Assembly (NCBI GenBank): GCA_002385265.1 | Contig: DGDD01000281.1 | Coordinates: forward strand, 1 to 38,468 | Origin: Chitinophagaceae bacterium UBA3961 | GTDB taxonomy: Bacteria; Bacteroidota; Bacteroidia; Chitinophagales; Chitinophagaceae | Direction of reading: 5' to 3' | DNA: 38,468 nt | Shown here: piece after piece, positions 7,886 to 17,874 of the stretch | Layout: every line of letters starts with the position of its first letter | Position numbering within the stretch: the stretch's first letter is position 1 | Notes under the pieces: generated by a model | What the model was told of the DNA's origin: nothing | The model's database searches: none | What the model saw: only the letters and a program-made list of their open reading frames with translations | Position numbers and translations under genes: made by a program

Positions 7886-9265
7886 TTAATAAACCATATA
7901 CAAGAAATCCGTCAATCGCTGCGGGAAGATACCAAAGTACACCACCAACACGGCAATCAACACCATCACTACTTTAAAAGTTGTAGAAACTTCAGCAACC
8001 TGAGGTTCACCGTCTTTAAAATAAATTGCTTGGATCACTCTGAAATAGTAGTACACGCTAATCGCGGCGCACAACACACCCAAGATCACCAACCAAATAA
8101 CTTTACCATTTTCCACCGCCGCACTCAACATGTAGAACTTTGCCATAAATCCTGCGGTTGCAGGAATACCTGCCAAGCTCAACAAACAAATGGTAACTGT
8201 TGCGGCTAACAATGGATGTGATTTACCCAATCCATTAAATCCTTCAAATGTATAATCATTCAACTTGATCAATACAGCGAACACGCCAATGGTAGCCAAA
8301 GAATACGCGGCCGCATAATAGATCAATCCTTCAGACCCTTTCCCATTCAAACTCACCAAGGCAAACATCATAAAACCTGCCTGAGCAATACTCGAATACG
8401 CCAACATGCGCTTCACGCTTTGTTGGAACACCGCTGTAATATTACCGATCAACAAGGTTGCGGCAGTAATAATAGCGGCAAACAATTGCCACTGTGCTTG
8501 AACCGATCCAAAAGAAGTTTCAAACAAACGAATGAATGCAAAGAAACCTGCCACCTTCACAATGGTAGCCATGAAAGAGGTAAACACTGTGGGTGCTCCA
8601 TCGTAAACATCAGGCGTCCAGAAGTGGAAAGGCGCAGCTGATACTTTAAAACTCATAGAAGCCAATAGAAGCAACATACCCCCTCCTAATAAAGGAGTGA
8701 TTACTCCTGTGCCGGCTCCAATGGTTTCTAAAGAGAAAGAACCTTTCGAACCATAAATAAGTGCAATACCCATCAACATCAAACCTGTTGAGAAAGATCC
8801 CATCAGGAAGTATTTCAATGCCGCTTCGTTGCTTTTCAAGTTTCTTTTATCGCTACCGGTTAAGATGTACAATGGTATAGAAATGATCTCGATACCTAAG
8901 AATAACATCAACAGCGTTTGGAAACTTGCTACAATGCTAATACCTGCTAAAATGAAAAAGATCAAAGCAAAGTATTCCGCCAAATGCAATCCCACACGCT
9001 CCATATCCGATCCGGAAAGAAAGAAGTACAGCAAAGTGGCACCAAAAACAATGTTGAGGAACATGTAGCTAAAAGTATTGTATACCAACATGCCTCTGGT
9101 ATTGATGTCAACCAAAGCCGTTCCTTGAAAATCCAATACGTTCACCACTAACAACAATGCCAATCCGGTAATCGCAATGCCACGTATAGCAGCACCCGAT
9201 TTGGTGAAAATTCCGGAGAACATCATCACAACTCCCCAAATAGCCGATAATATAAGTGCGTTCAT
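7886..9265 (-). CDS. nuoN: NADH-quinone oxidoreductase subunit N
   Basis: This is one of the three antiporter-like proton-pumping subunits of the complex I membrane arm. The 459-residue protein is hydrophobic throughout, with about 14 predicted spans. It carries the Mrp-antiporter-type core, including FHFWTPDVYDGAPT at about 219-232 and the lysine-bearing VKRMLAYSSIAQAGFMM further on. The length is normal for NuoN. It is the last gene of the nuo operon, 19 bases after nuoM, with a terminator behind it. Sequence and position agree. Confidence 0.96.
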   Translation of the reverse strand: MNALILSAIWGVVMMFSGIFTKSGAAIRGIAITGLALLLVVNVLDFQGTALVDINTRGMLVYNTFSYMFLNIVFGATLLYFFLSGSDMERVGLHLAEYFALIFFILAGISIVASFQTLLMLFLGIEIISIPLYILTGSDKRNLKSNEAALKYFLMGSFSTGLMLMGIALIYGSKGSFSLETIGAGTGVITPLLGGGMLLLLASMSFKVSAAPFHFWTPDVYDGAPTVFTSFMATIVKVAGFFAFIRLFETSFGSVQAQWQLFAAIITAATLLIGNITAVFQQSVKRMLAYSSIAQAGFMMFALVSLNGKGSEGLIYYAAAYSLATIGVFAVLIKLNDYTFEGFNGLGKSHPLLAATVTICLLSLAGIPATAGFMAKFYMLSAAVENGKVIWLVILGVLCAAISVYYYFRVIQAIYFKDGEPQVAEVSTTFKVVMVLIAVLVVYFGIFPQRLTDFLYMVY

Positions 9266-9284
9266 AATTTAAATCTTGTGTTGC

Positions 9285-10757
9285 TTATGGATGTTTGGTG
9301 ATCATTTTATTTAAGATAGACAAGGTTGTGTCGTTCGTTAAATCTAAAATTGGTTGAGGATGAACCCCAACAACTAAAATGATTATTACGAGAACAGACA
9401 ATGCTAACTTTTCGGTAAAACTGATGTCAACCCCATTAGCAGTAATGCTGTTGGTATTACCGAAGAATACTTTTTGAATCATGTTCAAGGTATACACGGC
9501 GGCAAGAATAATTCCCAATCCTGCAACTGCTGTGTAGATATAGTTGAACTGAGATACATTCGAAGTGAACACACCGGTAAACATTAAGAATTCACCAATG
9601 AACGCATTGGTTAAAGGCAAACCGATGTTAGCGAAAGCAATCACAACTAATAGAATTGTAAGTGCCGGTGCTTTCTGCGCAATACCACCCAATTCAGAAA
9701 TCTTACGCGTACCAAATTGACGCTCTGTTAAGGCTACCACTACCCACATACCAATGATGTTGATACCGTGGTTGAACATTTGAATCATCACACCTTGAAT
9801 ACCGGAGTCTGTTGTAGATACCAATGCCAACACCATCAATCCGATGTGGGCTATAGATGAATACGCTACCAATTTTTTCAGATCATCTTGTTGCATTGCC
9901 AACAAGCTTGCGTATACAATTCCGAACATGCCGAGGAAAGAAATGAAATCGCCCCAGCTCCAGAACGCAGCAGGGAAAATGGGGATCAACCAACGCAACA
10001 TAGCAAATACACCCATCTTCACCATTATACCACTTAAAACCATGGTAGTGGCTGTAGGTGCTTGTTCATATGCATCGGGTTGCCAAGTATGGAAAGGGAA
10101 AATAGGCATCTTAATTGCGAACGCAATGAAGAACAACCAGAACAACCAACCTTGCTGATCGTTGTTCAACTTCAGATCATAGAATGCTTGCAACGCAAAA
10201 CTGTGATCGGGAGTGAGATAATATAAATAGATAATACCTACTAGCATCAGTAAAGAACCGATGAATGTGTAGATGAAAAATTTAAACGTAACTGCAATGC
10301 GCTTCTCTCCTCCCCAAATGCTGCACAAGAAATAAGTTGGGATCAAAGCCAATTCCCAGAAGAAGTAAAACAACATTGCATCAGTAGCTACAAACACACC
10401 CATCAAACCTGCTTGGCTCAACAGCATCAACGCATGAAAACGATTGCCATTGGTATAATTGGTGTTATAAGTTGCAAGGAAAATAAGTGGGAAAGAAATG
10501 CCGGTTAAAATAGCAAGCATACGACCCATACCATCTACAACAGACACACTGAAATTACTTCCCATCAAAGGAATCCATTCATGTGTGCTTCTCAGCAAGG
10601 TCACATCTTTTGTAAAATAGGCACTGATCGCTACAGCCATGGTAATGAGTGACGACAATAAGGACCAGCCTTTTGCCAATTTTTCCTGCTTCATAAAGAA
10701 CCCGAGCAGGCCACTCAATAACGGAATTACTATCAATAAAACTGGTATCATTCCCAA
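9285..10757 (-). CDS. nuoM: NADH-quinone oxidoreductase subunit M
   Basis: This is the second antiporter-like subunit of the complex I proton pump. It has 490 residues and about 14 membrane spans. The conserved proton-channel core is visible: the helix with FFWELALIPTYFL (key glutamate), PFHTWQPDAYEQAPT, and DLKKLVAYSSIAHIGLM (lysine and histidine in the channel), which is diagnostic for NuoM. It lies between nuoL and nuoN in the standard order; the 74-base gap to nuoL shows no gene. No truncation or missing key residue was seen. Confidence 0.97.
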   Translation of the reverse strand: MGMIPVLLIVIPLLSGLLGFFMKQEKLAKGWSLLSSLITMAVAISAYFTKDVTLLRSTHEWIPLMGSNFSVSVVDGMGRMLAILTGISFPLIFLATYNTNYTNGNRFHALMLLSQAGLMGVFVATDAMLFYFFWELALIPTYFLCSIWGGEKRIAVTFKFFIYTFIGSLLMLVGIIYLYYLTPDHSFALQAFYDLKLNNDQQGWLFWLFFIAFAIKMPIFPFHTWQPDAYEQAPTATTMVLSGIMVKMGVFAMLRWLIPIFPAAFWSWGDFISFLGMFGIVYASLLAMQQDDLKKLVAYSSIAHIGLMVLALVSTTDSGIQGVMIQMFNHGINIIGMWVVVALTERQFGTRKISELGGIAQKAPALTILLVVIAFANIGLPLTNAFIGEFLMFTGVFTSNVSQFNYIYTAVAGLGIILAAVYTLNMIQKVFFGNTNSITANGVDISFTEKLALSVLVIIILVVGVHPQPILDLTNDTTLSILNKMITKHP

Positions 10758-10831
10758 AACCGCTTACGCGGACATTTAAATTAGAAAATATTATTTGATC
10801 CTATTGATCCCGTAACAACGGCATCAATTGC

Positions 10832-12715
10832 TTATTTTTTTGTCAATAACTGAATCCCCAAGAACACTAGGATGCTCAATACCATTAACAATACATAGCT
10901 TCCTACTTGACCACTTTGCACCAAACGAATTTGACGACTGGTCCACTGCACGCTGCGTCCTACTCCATTCACCAACCAATCAATTACTTCGTTCTCAGTG
11001 AACACTAAAATCTTTTTGCTTAAAAAACGAATGGGTTTCACGATGATGAAATCGTAAACTTCGTCTACATACCACTTGTTGGCCAATACTTTTTTGAAAC
11101 CGGTATATTCGCCATCAGCGCTATCCACACTGAATTTCTTGAAAGTCATAATTATGATCGCTGCAAGCAGAACCACAGTTCCTCCTAACAAGGCATATTC
11201 AAGGGTTTCAATACCTGTATGTTCAACAGAATTTACAACAGGAGCAAGAAACTCATTGAAATAAGGGTGTCCGCCAAAAATATGAGGTACTTGCACCAAA
11301 CCACCTACCAAACTCAATACAGCTAATACCATCAAAGGGAAGGTCATGCTGATAGGAGATTCATGCAAATGGTGTTCTTGATCATGTGTTCCGCGGAAGG
11401 ATCCGAAGAACGTCAAGAACAACAAGCGGAACATGTAAAATGCTGTCATGATGGCTCCAATAACACCGCCCCAGAAAAGAATCGGGCTCTTTTCATAGGC
11501 TGCTACTAAAATTTCATCTTTCGAAAAGAAGCCGGAAGTGAAAGGAAATCCTGCGATCGCCAATACACCGATCAAAAAGGTGATATAGGTAATGGGGATC
11601 TTCTTTCTCAATCCACCCATTTTGGTAATGTCTTGCTCACCACTCATTGCGTGAATTACGCTACCAGCGCCTAAGAACAACAAGGCTTTGAAGAAGGCAT
11701 GCGTCATCACGTGAAACACACCGGTAGTATACGCTCCAACACCAAGGGCGAGGAACATGAAACCGAGTTGACTTACGGTTGAGTAAGCCAATACTTTTTT
11801 GATATCGTTTTGGTAAATGGCGATGCTTGCAGCAAGCAAAGCAGTGGCCAAACCAATGTATGCAATAATATTTGTAGTAACCGGTGCCATTACAAACAAA
11901 GCCTGGCTACGAGCGATCATATAAACCCCTGCCGTTACCATGGTTGCGGCGTGGATCAAGGCTGAAACCGGAGTGGGACCCGCCATCGCATCGGGCAACC
12001 AAGTGTACAAAGGAATTTGAGCACTTTTACCGGTAGCACCAACAAACAACAATAAGGTGATGCCGGTGATAATAGTAGTAGACGCTTCTCCTGCTTTTGC
12101 AAATACATCACCATAAGTGAGGGTGCCAAATTGGTTGATCATCATGAACAATGCCAATAAGAAGCCCAAATCACCAATTCGGTTCATTACAAAAGCTTTC
12201 TTTGCAGCTGCCGTATAATTGACGTTTTTGAACCAATAGCCAATAAGCAAATAAGAACAAAGACCTACACCTTCCCAACCAATGAACATGATTACATAGT
12301 TCGCACCCATTACCAACAACAACATCGAGAAAACGAAGAGATTGAGGTAAGAGAAATAACGAGCAAAATGTCCGTTGGTCTCTTCATGCATATATGAAGT
12401 AGAATACAAATGGATCAAGAAACCGATACCGGTAATGATCAAAAGGAACAAAGAAGACAATTGATCGATCTTGAAATCGAATGGAATCTTCAGGTTTCCT
12501 ACATTAATGAAGTCGAATAAGTGAACGGTTTGAGCGGCTCCTGCTTTCACCTGTAAAAATACCAGTACGCTCAAAACAAAAGAACCGAGTAATACGCCGC
12601 AGGCAATCAAACCGCTGATTGCTTTTGGTAATTGATTGCGCAGCAAACCATTGATGAAGAATCCAATTAATGGAAGTGCGGGTATTAACCAAACCAATTG
12701 AAAAATAGTGTTCAT
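10832..12715 (-). CDS. nuoL: NADH-quinone oxidoreductase subunit L
   Basis: This is the distal proton-pumping subunit of complex I, bearing the long lateral helix. The 627 residues match the usual 610-650. Visible landmarks are FIGWEGVGLCSYLLIGYW (key glutamate, about 145-162), LYTWLPDAMAGPTPVSALIH, DIKKVLAYSTVSQLGFM, and THAFFKALLFLGAGSVIHA, all hallmarks of NuoL. The C-terminal 120 residues contain the amphipathic lateral-helix region and a final membrane anchor. It follows nuoK by 24 bases. The call is secure. Confidence 0.98.
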   Translation of the reverse strand: MNTIFQLVWLIPALPLIGFFINGLLRNQLPKAISGLIACGVLLGSFVLSVLVFLQVKAGAAQTVHLFDFINVGNLKIPFDFKIDQLSSLFLLIITGIGFLIHLYSTSYMHEETNGHFARYFSYLNLFVFSMLLLVMGANYVIMFIGWEGVGLCSYLLIGYWFKNVNYTAAAKKAFVMNRIGDLGFLLALFMMINQFGTLTYGDVFAKAGEASTTIITGITLLLFVGATGKSAQIPLYTWLPDAMAGPTPVSALIHAATMVTAGVYMIARSQALFVMAPVTTNIIAYIGLATALLAASIAIYQNDIKKVLAYSTVSQLGFMFLALGVGAYTTGVFHVMTHAFFKALLFLGAGSVIHAMSGEQDITKMGGLRKKIPITYITFLIGVLAIAGFPFTSGFFSKDEILVAAYEKSPILFWGGVIGAIMTAFYMFRLLFLTFFGSFRGTHDQEHHLHESPISMTFPLMVLAVLSLVGGLVQVPHIFGGHPYFNEFLAPVVNSVEHTGIETLEYALLGGTVVLLAAIIIMTFKKFSVDSADGEYTGFKKVLANKWYVDEVYDFIIVKPIRFLSKKILVFTENEVIDWLVNGVGRSVQWTSRQIRLVQSGQVGSYVLLMVLSILVFLGIQLLTKK

Positions 12716-12739
12716 AATCTATATGCCAATGGTGAAAGC

Positions 12740-13069
12740 TTAGTGCTTCAACCGGTTTAAGAAATTAATGTCAACAGAATGAATATTGCGGTACATCATT
12801 ACAATGATTGCCAAGCCCACACTTACTTCTGCGGCAGCAACCACCATGATGAAGAAAACAAATAATTGTCCGTCGATACCGGCCGTAGGATTAGTGGCCG
12901 CGCCAATTCCATGATGCATTTTTGAAAAAGCCACGAGCAGCAAATTGGCTGCGTTTAACATCAATTCAATACACATGAAAATGATGATGGCGTTTCTGCG
13001 AGTGAGCACTCCTACCACACCAATGCTGAACAAAGCCAGCGCGAGGTAGATGTAATATTCTATGTTCAT
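12740..13069 (-). CDS. nuoK: NADH-quinone oxidoreductase subunit K
   Basis: This small three-span subunit of the complex I membrane arm takes part in proton transfer at the antiporter interface. It has 109 residues, against about 100 in the family. The two membrane glutamates that define NuoK are present in [17 protein letters not shown] and [16 protein letters not shown]. It is followed by nuoL and preceded by nuoJ, 32 bases away, as in most nuo operons. Confidence 0.97.
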   Translation of the reverse strand: MNIEYYIYLALALFSIGVVGVLTRRNAIIIFMCIELMLNAANLLLVAFSKMHHGIGAATNPTAGIDGQLFVFFIMVVAAAEVSVGLAIIVMMYRNIHSVDINFLNRLKH

Positions 13070-13101
13070 GTTGTTGTTTTCTTAGTTAGTTGAATAAATG
13101 A

Positions 13102-13605
13102 CTAGTCTCCTTTCTTTCCAATTACTACTGCGCCTACCATGGCACTCAAAAACAGAATGCTGGAAATTTCAAAAGGAACAACGTATTCGTTGAAAAGGGC
13201 TTTACCCAATGTTTCTGTTAATCCAATGTTTCCATCGATGGTTTGAGCGATCTTTCCATTTACCTCAGAAGTTTTGAAAGCGGCAACAAATACCAACATC
13301 AAGCAACCACCTGAAACTACGCCGGCCATTTTCAACCATTTGTTTTTCTGTGGTTCATTGTCTTGATTCAAGTTCATCAACATGATCACAAACAGGAAGA
13401 GTACCATGATGGCACCTGCATACACAATCAAGTTAACAATACCGATGAATTGAGCGTTTAATAAAATATAGTGACCGGAAACAGCGAAGAACGTAATGAT
13501 CAAAGAAAGCACACTGTAAACAGGGTTCTTGCTGATCACTACCGATAATGCACTAACAATTGCTAATGCACTTAAAAACCAGAATAAAATTTGTGTTGCA
13601 CTCAT
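13102..13605 (-). CDS. nuoJ: NADH-quinone oxidoreductase subunit J
   Basis: This is a five-span membrane subunit of complex I, next to the quinone-proximal proton path. The 167 residues are in the normal range. The helix NLIVYAGAIMVLFLFVIMLM, with the distorted (pi-bulge) pattern YAGAIMVLFLFV known for NuoJ, lies at about 58-77. A soluble loop around 95-140 separates the last span. It lies between nuoI (34 bases) and nuoK (32 bases). Confidence 0.96.
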   Translation of the reverse strand: MSATQILFWFLSALAIVSALSVVISKNPVYSVLSLIITFFAVSGHYILLNAQFIGIVNLIVYAGAIMVLFLFVIMLMNLNQDNEPQKNKWLKMAGVVSGGCLMLVFVAAFKTSEVNGKIAQTIDGNIGLTETLGKALFNEYVVPFEISSILFLSAMVGAVVIGKKGD

Positions 13606-13639
13606 TGTATGCTTCGGTTAGTCTTTTCTACAATTTAAA

Positions 13640-14194
13640 TTAAGCGTTGGCAGGAGCTTTCGCACGGCTACCCACTGCTTTTTGATATTCTTCAGGATTC
13701 TCTTTCGGATGCGGAATCAATAAATCATCTTTTCCGTAAATAAATCCTTTACGCTGATAGTTTGCCGGAGCAAAGGTTTCACTTAAATAAATCGCATCTT
13801 TCGGACAGGCTTCTTCACACAATCCGCAGAAAATACAACGAAGCATGTTGATCTCATATCGAGCCGCATACTTCTCTTCACGGTATTTGTTCTCCTCACC
13901 ACTTACGCGCTCTGCTGCTTCCATGGTAATGGCCTCTGCAGGACAAGCAACGGCACACAAACCGCAGGCCGTGCAACGCTCTCTTCCTTCTTCGTCTCTA
14001 TTCAAAATATGTAATCCTCTAAATACAGGGCTGAATGGTCTCTTCTCTTCAGGATAGTGAATGGTTGGCTTCTTTCTGAAGAAGTGCTTCAACGTGATCC
14101 ACATGCCTTTAAAGATGTTCCAGAGATACAGGCGCTCTACTACGGTCATCGGACTGCGATCTACCTGCTTTGCTCTACTTGTTAATGATTGCAT
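13640..14194 (-). CDS. nuoI: NADH-quinone oxidoreductase subunit I (two 4Fe-4S clusters)
   Basis: This ferredoxin-like subunit carries clusters N6a and N6b, which pass electrons towards NuoB. The 184 residues include two complete motifs: CTACGLCAVACP (Cys74, 77, 80, 84) and CIFCGLCEEACP (Cys120, 123, 126, 130). The N-terminal stretch with SLTSRAKQVDRSPMTVVERLYL fits the membrane-associated start seen in related proteins, so I keep the first ATG. A -7-like TATATTTG sits 33-40 bases upstream (14227-14234), so an internal promoter is possible. Confidence 0.97.
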   Translation of the reverse strand: MQSLTSRAKQVDRSPMTVVERLYLWNIFKGMWITLKHFFRKKPTIHYPEEKRPFSPVFRGLHILNRDEEGRERCTACGLCAVACPAEAITMEAAERVSGEENKYREEKYAARYEINMLRCIFCGLCEEACPKDAIYLSETFAPANYQRKGFIYGKDDLLIPHPKENPEEYQKAVGSRAKAPANA

Positions 14195-14226
14195 ATCAAT
14201 GCGTTTTATACTCTTTGAAAAGTGTG

Positions 14227-14234
14227 CAAATATA
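14227..14234 (-). promoter_or_regulatory. Possible internal -7 element before nuoI
   Basis: On the minus strand this reads TATATTTG, an exact match to TAnnTTTG, in the 61-base gap between nuoH and nuoI. There is no TTG at the usual distance upstream, so an internal promoter is only a possibility. Confidence 0.3.
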
Positions 14235-14255
14235 TTTTTTTGATCTTATTCTCTC

Positions 14256-15317
14256 TTACTTTTTCAGCCACAAAACTACCGCTGCTGTGATCAACATATT
14301 AATCAAACTTAAAGGAATCAATCCTTTCCAACCTAAGTTCATCAACTGATCGTAACGGAAACGTGGAATGGTCCAACGAATCCACATGAATGTAAAGATG
14401 AAGATGGCCACTTTTCCAATCAAGGAAATCGCTTCCAATACAGCTAACCAGTTCGCACCTATTGATTGACCCAGGGCTGCATCGTTCACAAAGGGAATGT
14501 CGTAACCTCCAAAGAACAAGGTAGCCATTACCACACTACTTATGAACATATTGATGTATTCAGCGAATAGATAGAATCCCAATTTCATGGAAGAGTACTC
14601 TTGGTGGTAACCAAAGTTCAATTCATTCTCAGCTTCCGGCAAGTCGAAGGGAGTACGGTTACACTCAGCCAATGCACAGATAAAGAAAATAAGGAAGCCC
14701 AATGGCTGATACGTGATATTATACAGTTGATCCAATTGACCTCCAACGATGGCACTCATTTTCAATGAACCTGTAATGAACAACAAAGCAATGAGCGACA
14801 AGCCCATGGGAAGTTCATACGAGATTACTTGAGAGGCACCGCGCAAAGCAGCTAACAAGGAGAATTTGTTATTTGAAGCCCAACCTCCGATCATGATACC
14901 ATACACACCCATGCTCACTACACCAAAAATGAAGAGGATACCTATGTTGATGTCTGCAATTTGTAAACTTACAGGTCGACCAAACACATCAATGGTACCA
15001 CCCCAGGGAATTACCGCTGAAGTCATCATTGCAGTTAACATCGCCAAACAAGGACCCAGAATGAACAAAAACTTATTGGGAGTGTTTGGAATGATCTCTT
15101 CCTTCATGAACAATTTCAAACCATCGGCAAGCGGTTGCAACAATCCGAATGGACCGGCACGGTTAGGTCCGCGGCGATCTTGCAAGTATGCAGCAATTTT
15201 ACGCTCGAAATAGGTTTCGTACATCGCAATTACCAACGATACTGATACAATCGCAATGATCATGATCAGCTTCTCCAATAAAAAAAACCAGTCTACAACT
15301 AATAAAGAAGAATGCAT
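14256..15317 (-). CDS. nuoH: NADH-quinone oxidoreductase subunit H
   Basis: This membrane subunit forms much of the quinone-binding chamber and joins the peripheral and membrane arms. The 353-residue protein has about eight spans. Conserved parts are DRRGPNRAGPFGLLQPLADG (about 47-66), WASNNKFSLLAALRGASQ, and the loop FDLPEAENELNFGYHQEYSS, whose acidic residues are typical of NuoH. It is preceded by nuoG (27 bases) and followed by nuoI. The call is secure. Confidence 0.98.
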   Translation of the reverse strand: MHSSLLVVDWFFLLEKLIMIIAIVSVSLVIAMYETYFERKIAAYLQDRRGPNRAGPFGLLQPLADGLKLFMKEEIIPNTPNKFLFILGPCLAMLTAMMTSAVIPWGGTIDVFGRPVSLQIADINIGILFIFGVVSMGVYGIMIGGWASNNKFSLLAALRGASQVISYELPMGLSLIALLFITGSLKMSAIVGGQLDQLYNITYQPLGFLIFFICALAECNRTPFDLPEAENELNFGYHQEYSSMKLGFYLFAEYINMFISSVVMATLFFGGYDIPFVNDAALGQSIGANWLAVLEAISLIGKVAIFIFTFMWIRWTIPRFRYDQLMNLGWKGLIPLSLINMLITAAVVLWLKK

Positions 15318-15344
15318 TTCTAAAAATTATGAGTTCGTTCGTAA

Positions 15345-16457
15345 TTATGATTTATCTGAATTGAAATCTGAACTGTGCGCGGGGCGGTTGATCTTACTTA
15401 GTTCAACACTTTCCGGGTTCACTTCACTCACACTGTGAATGTCCATCAACAAACGAGGTTGACGTCCACCCATTACAGCAGGCATGGTTTCAGTAGGCTT
15501 CTGCAAACCAACATAGTGACCTTGTGAGATCACGGAGTGACGGCTTACATTGCTTGGTCCTTCAATTGTCCAATCACTCACGCTTTTCTTGTCGAAACGA
15601 CAATCGTTACAAATCCAACCCGTGCCGCCTTTGGTGCTTTCTTTCACTTCACCCCACTCGTCTTTACGAGCAGTTACGCGGAACACTTCATCACCACGCA
15701 TCCATAATTGTACTTCGCCGCAGCATTTGGTACAGTTGCGATGAGCATCTACCGGCTTGGTAAACCAAACACGGTTTTTAAAGCGGAAGGTTTTATCAGT
15801 AAGCGCTCCTACCGGACAAACGTCGATCACGTTTCCGATGAAATCGCTGTCTAAATTCTTTTCAATAAACGTAGCAATTTGCGCATGATCGCCTCTGTCT
15901 AATACACCGTGAGCGCGTTTTTCAGTAAGCTGATCGGCTGTGTACACACAACGGTAGCAAAGAATACAACGGGTCATGTGCAATTGAATGTAAGGACCGA
16001 GGTTGTGCTTCTCGAAGGTTCTGCGTTTGAATTCATAACGGGTTCCTTCTTTACCATGGTCGAAGCTCAAATCCTGCAAATGACATTCTCCTGCCTGATC
16101 ACATACCGGACAATCGAGCGGGTGGTTCAGCAACAAAAATTCCACTACACCTGCACGTGCATCGGGTACTTTTTCACTGGTGATGTTTTTCACGATCATA
16201 CCATCCATAACTGTGGTACGACAACTGGCCACCAATTTCGGCATCGGGCGAGGATCGGCAGTAGATCCGGCAGCTACTTCTACCAAACAAGTTCTACACT
16301 TACCACCGCTGCCCTTCAATTTGCTGTAGTAACACATCGCAGGAGGCGTTACATCTCCACCAATCATGCGCGCTGCATTCAGGATGGTTGTTCCGGGCTC
16401 CACTTCCACCGTAATGTTATCGATGGTTACCTTGAATAATTTTTTTTCTTCAGCCAT
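15345..16457 (-). CDS. nuoG: Short NuoG, complex I iron-sulfur subunit
   Basis: This peripheral-arm subunit hands electrons from NuoF to NuoI. The 370-residue protein carries the N1b 2Fe-2S motif (Cys42, 54, 57, 79), the N5 motif HPLDCPVCDQAGEC (His112, Cys116, 119, 125) and the N4 cluster (CILCYRC, Cys164, 167, 170, with Cys214). A short region with CTKCC (242-246) and CNDC (283-286) recalls the start of the molybdopterin-domain cluster, but the large molybdopterin-like domain of NuoG (usually 680-900 residues in all) is absent. Nothing suggests a frameshift: the stop is followed normally by nuoH. Short NuoG is, to my knowledge, usual in Bacteroidota. Confidence 0.94.
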   Translation of the reverse strand: MAEEKKLFKVTIDNITVEVEPGTTILNAARMIGGDVTPPAMCYYSKLKGSGGKCRTCLVEVAAGSTADPRPMPKLVASCRTTVMDGMIVKNITSEKVPDARAGVVEFLLLNHPLDCPVCDQAGECHLQDLSFDHGKEGTRYEFKRRTFEKHNLGPYIQLHMTRCILCYRCVYTADQLTEKRAHGVLDRGDHAQIATFIEKNLDSDFIGNVIDVCPVGALTDKTFRFKNRVWFTKPVDAHRNCTKCCGEVQLWMRGDEVFRVTARKDEWGEVKESTKGGTGWICNDCRFDKKSVSDWTIEGPSNVSRHSVISQGHYVGLQKPTETMPAVMGGRQPRLLMDIHSVSEVNPESVELSKINRPAHSSDFNSDKS

Positions 16458-16504
16458 AATATATTGCTCTTTACAGAATGCGAATTTTCAACTAAGGATA
16501 AGGG

Positions 16505-17854
16505 TTATGCTACCACTTCTCTAGGGTCTGCATAATGCGCCAATCCGAAATTTCTAGTTTGACTTTCTTCAGGGTTCAATACATGCCATTCAAATTCATC
16601 ACGGAAGTGACGAATGGCTGCTGCAACCGGCCATGCCGCTGCATCACCCAATGGACAAATCGTATTTCCTTCAATTCTTCTTTGAATATCCCACAACAAA
16701 TCAATATCACTCATTTGACCTTTTCCGTATTCAATTTTGTGAAGGATCTTTTCCATCCAACCGGTACCTTCTCTACAAGGAGAACACTGTCCGCAACTTT
16801 CGTGGCGATAGAAACGAGCCAAGCTCAAAGTGTGGCGCACCACGCATTGGTCTTCATCTAACACAATGAAACCGCCAGAACCCATCATACTACCGGTTGC
16901 AAAACCACCGTCTGACAAACTTTCGTAGTTCATGTAACGGGTTTCACCTTTTGCTGTTTTCAGCAACAAGTTAGCGGGAAGAATGGGTACTGAAGAACCT
17001 CCGGGGATACATGCTTTCAGTTTTTTACCGTTCGCAATACCACCGCAGTATTCATCACTATAAATGAACTCTTCAACAGAGATCGTCATGTCAATTTCAT
17101 AAACACCGGGCTTGTTGATATTACCGCAAGCGCTGATGAGTTTCGTTCCGGTTGAGCGACCTACTCCAATTTTGGAATACGCTTCACCACCAATATTCAT
17201 AATGGGAACAACTGCAGCAAGTGTTTCAACGTTGTTCACTACTGTTGGACAATCGTACAAACCTTTTACCGCAGGGAATGGAGGCTTGATACGAGGGTTG
17301 CCGCGCTTTCCTTCCAATGATTCGATCAACGCTGTTTCTTCACCACAGATATAGGCACCGGCACCACGTTGAACATAGATCTGACAATCAAACCCTGTTC
17401 CCATGATGTTCTTTCCTAACCAGCCGTTGGCGTTTGCTTCTGCAATGGCTTGTTCCAAAATATCAGGAATCCAAGCGTATTCGCCACGGATATAGATATA
17501 AGTTCTGCTACTTCCCAAAGCATAAGAAGAAACAATCAAACCTTCGATCAATAAGTGAGGGATGAATTCCATCAAATAGCGGTCTTTAAAAGTACCGGGC
17601 TCACTTTCATCGGCATTGCACACCAAATAACGGGGAACGCCTTCAGGCTTCGCCAAAAAACTCCATTTCATTCCCGATGGGAATCCGGCACCACCGCGAC
17701 CACGAAGACCGCTTTTCTTTACTTCTTCCACAACATCGTTTGGACTCATTTTGAGTGCCTTCTCTACTGCTGCATAACCGCCTTCTCTGCGGTATACTTC
17801 GTAAGAACGAATTCCGGGAACATGAGCTTTGTCTAATAATAATTTTACTCCCAT
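16505..17854 (-). CDS. nuoF: NADH-quinone oxidoreductase subunit F (NADH- and FMN-binding)
   Basis: This is the entry point of complex I, oxidising NADH through FMN and cluster N3. The 449-residue protein has the glycine-rich NADH/FMN segment GLRGRGGAGFPSGMKW (49-64), YLVCNADESEPGTFKDR (76-92), GAGAYICGEETALIESLEG (164-182), and the N3 ligands Cys354, 357, 360 in SCGQCSPCREG and Cys400 in NTICPLGD. All key residues are present. It lies 20 bases after the NTF2-like gene that separates it from nuoE, an unusual insertion. Confidence 0.98.
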   Translation of the reverse strand: MGVKLLLDKAHVPGIRSYEVYRREGGYAAVEKALKMSPNDVVEEVKKSGLRGRGGAGFPSGMKWSFLAKPEGVPRYLVCNADESEPGTFKDRYLMEFIPHLLIEGLIVSSYALGSSRTYIYIRGEYAWIPDILEQAIAEANANGWLGKNIMGTGFDCQIYVQRGAGAYICGEETALIESLEGKRGNPRIKPPFPAVKGLYDCPTVVNNVETLAAVVPIMNIGGEAYSKIGVGRSTGTKLISACGNINKPGVYEIDMTISVEEFIYSDEYCGGIANGKKLKACIPGGSSVPILPANLLLKTAKGETRYMNYESLSDGGFATGSMMGSGGFIVLDEDQCVVRHTLSLARFYRHESCGQCSPCREGTGWMEKILHKIEYGKGQMSDIDLLWDIQRRIEGNTICPLGDAAAWPVAAAIRHFRDEFEWHVLNPEESQTRNFGLAHYADPREVVA

Positions 17855-17874
17855 ATCTGAATCTTATCTAGTCT

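Noticed and set aside
15345..16457. Frameshift or pseudogene in nuoG
   Set aside because: The short protein ends cleanly with nuoH 27 bases on, and short NuoG is usual in the phylum.
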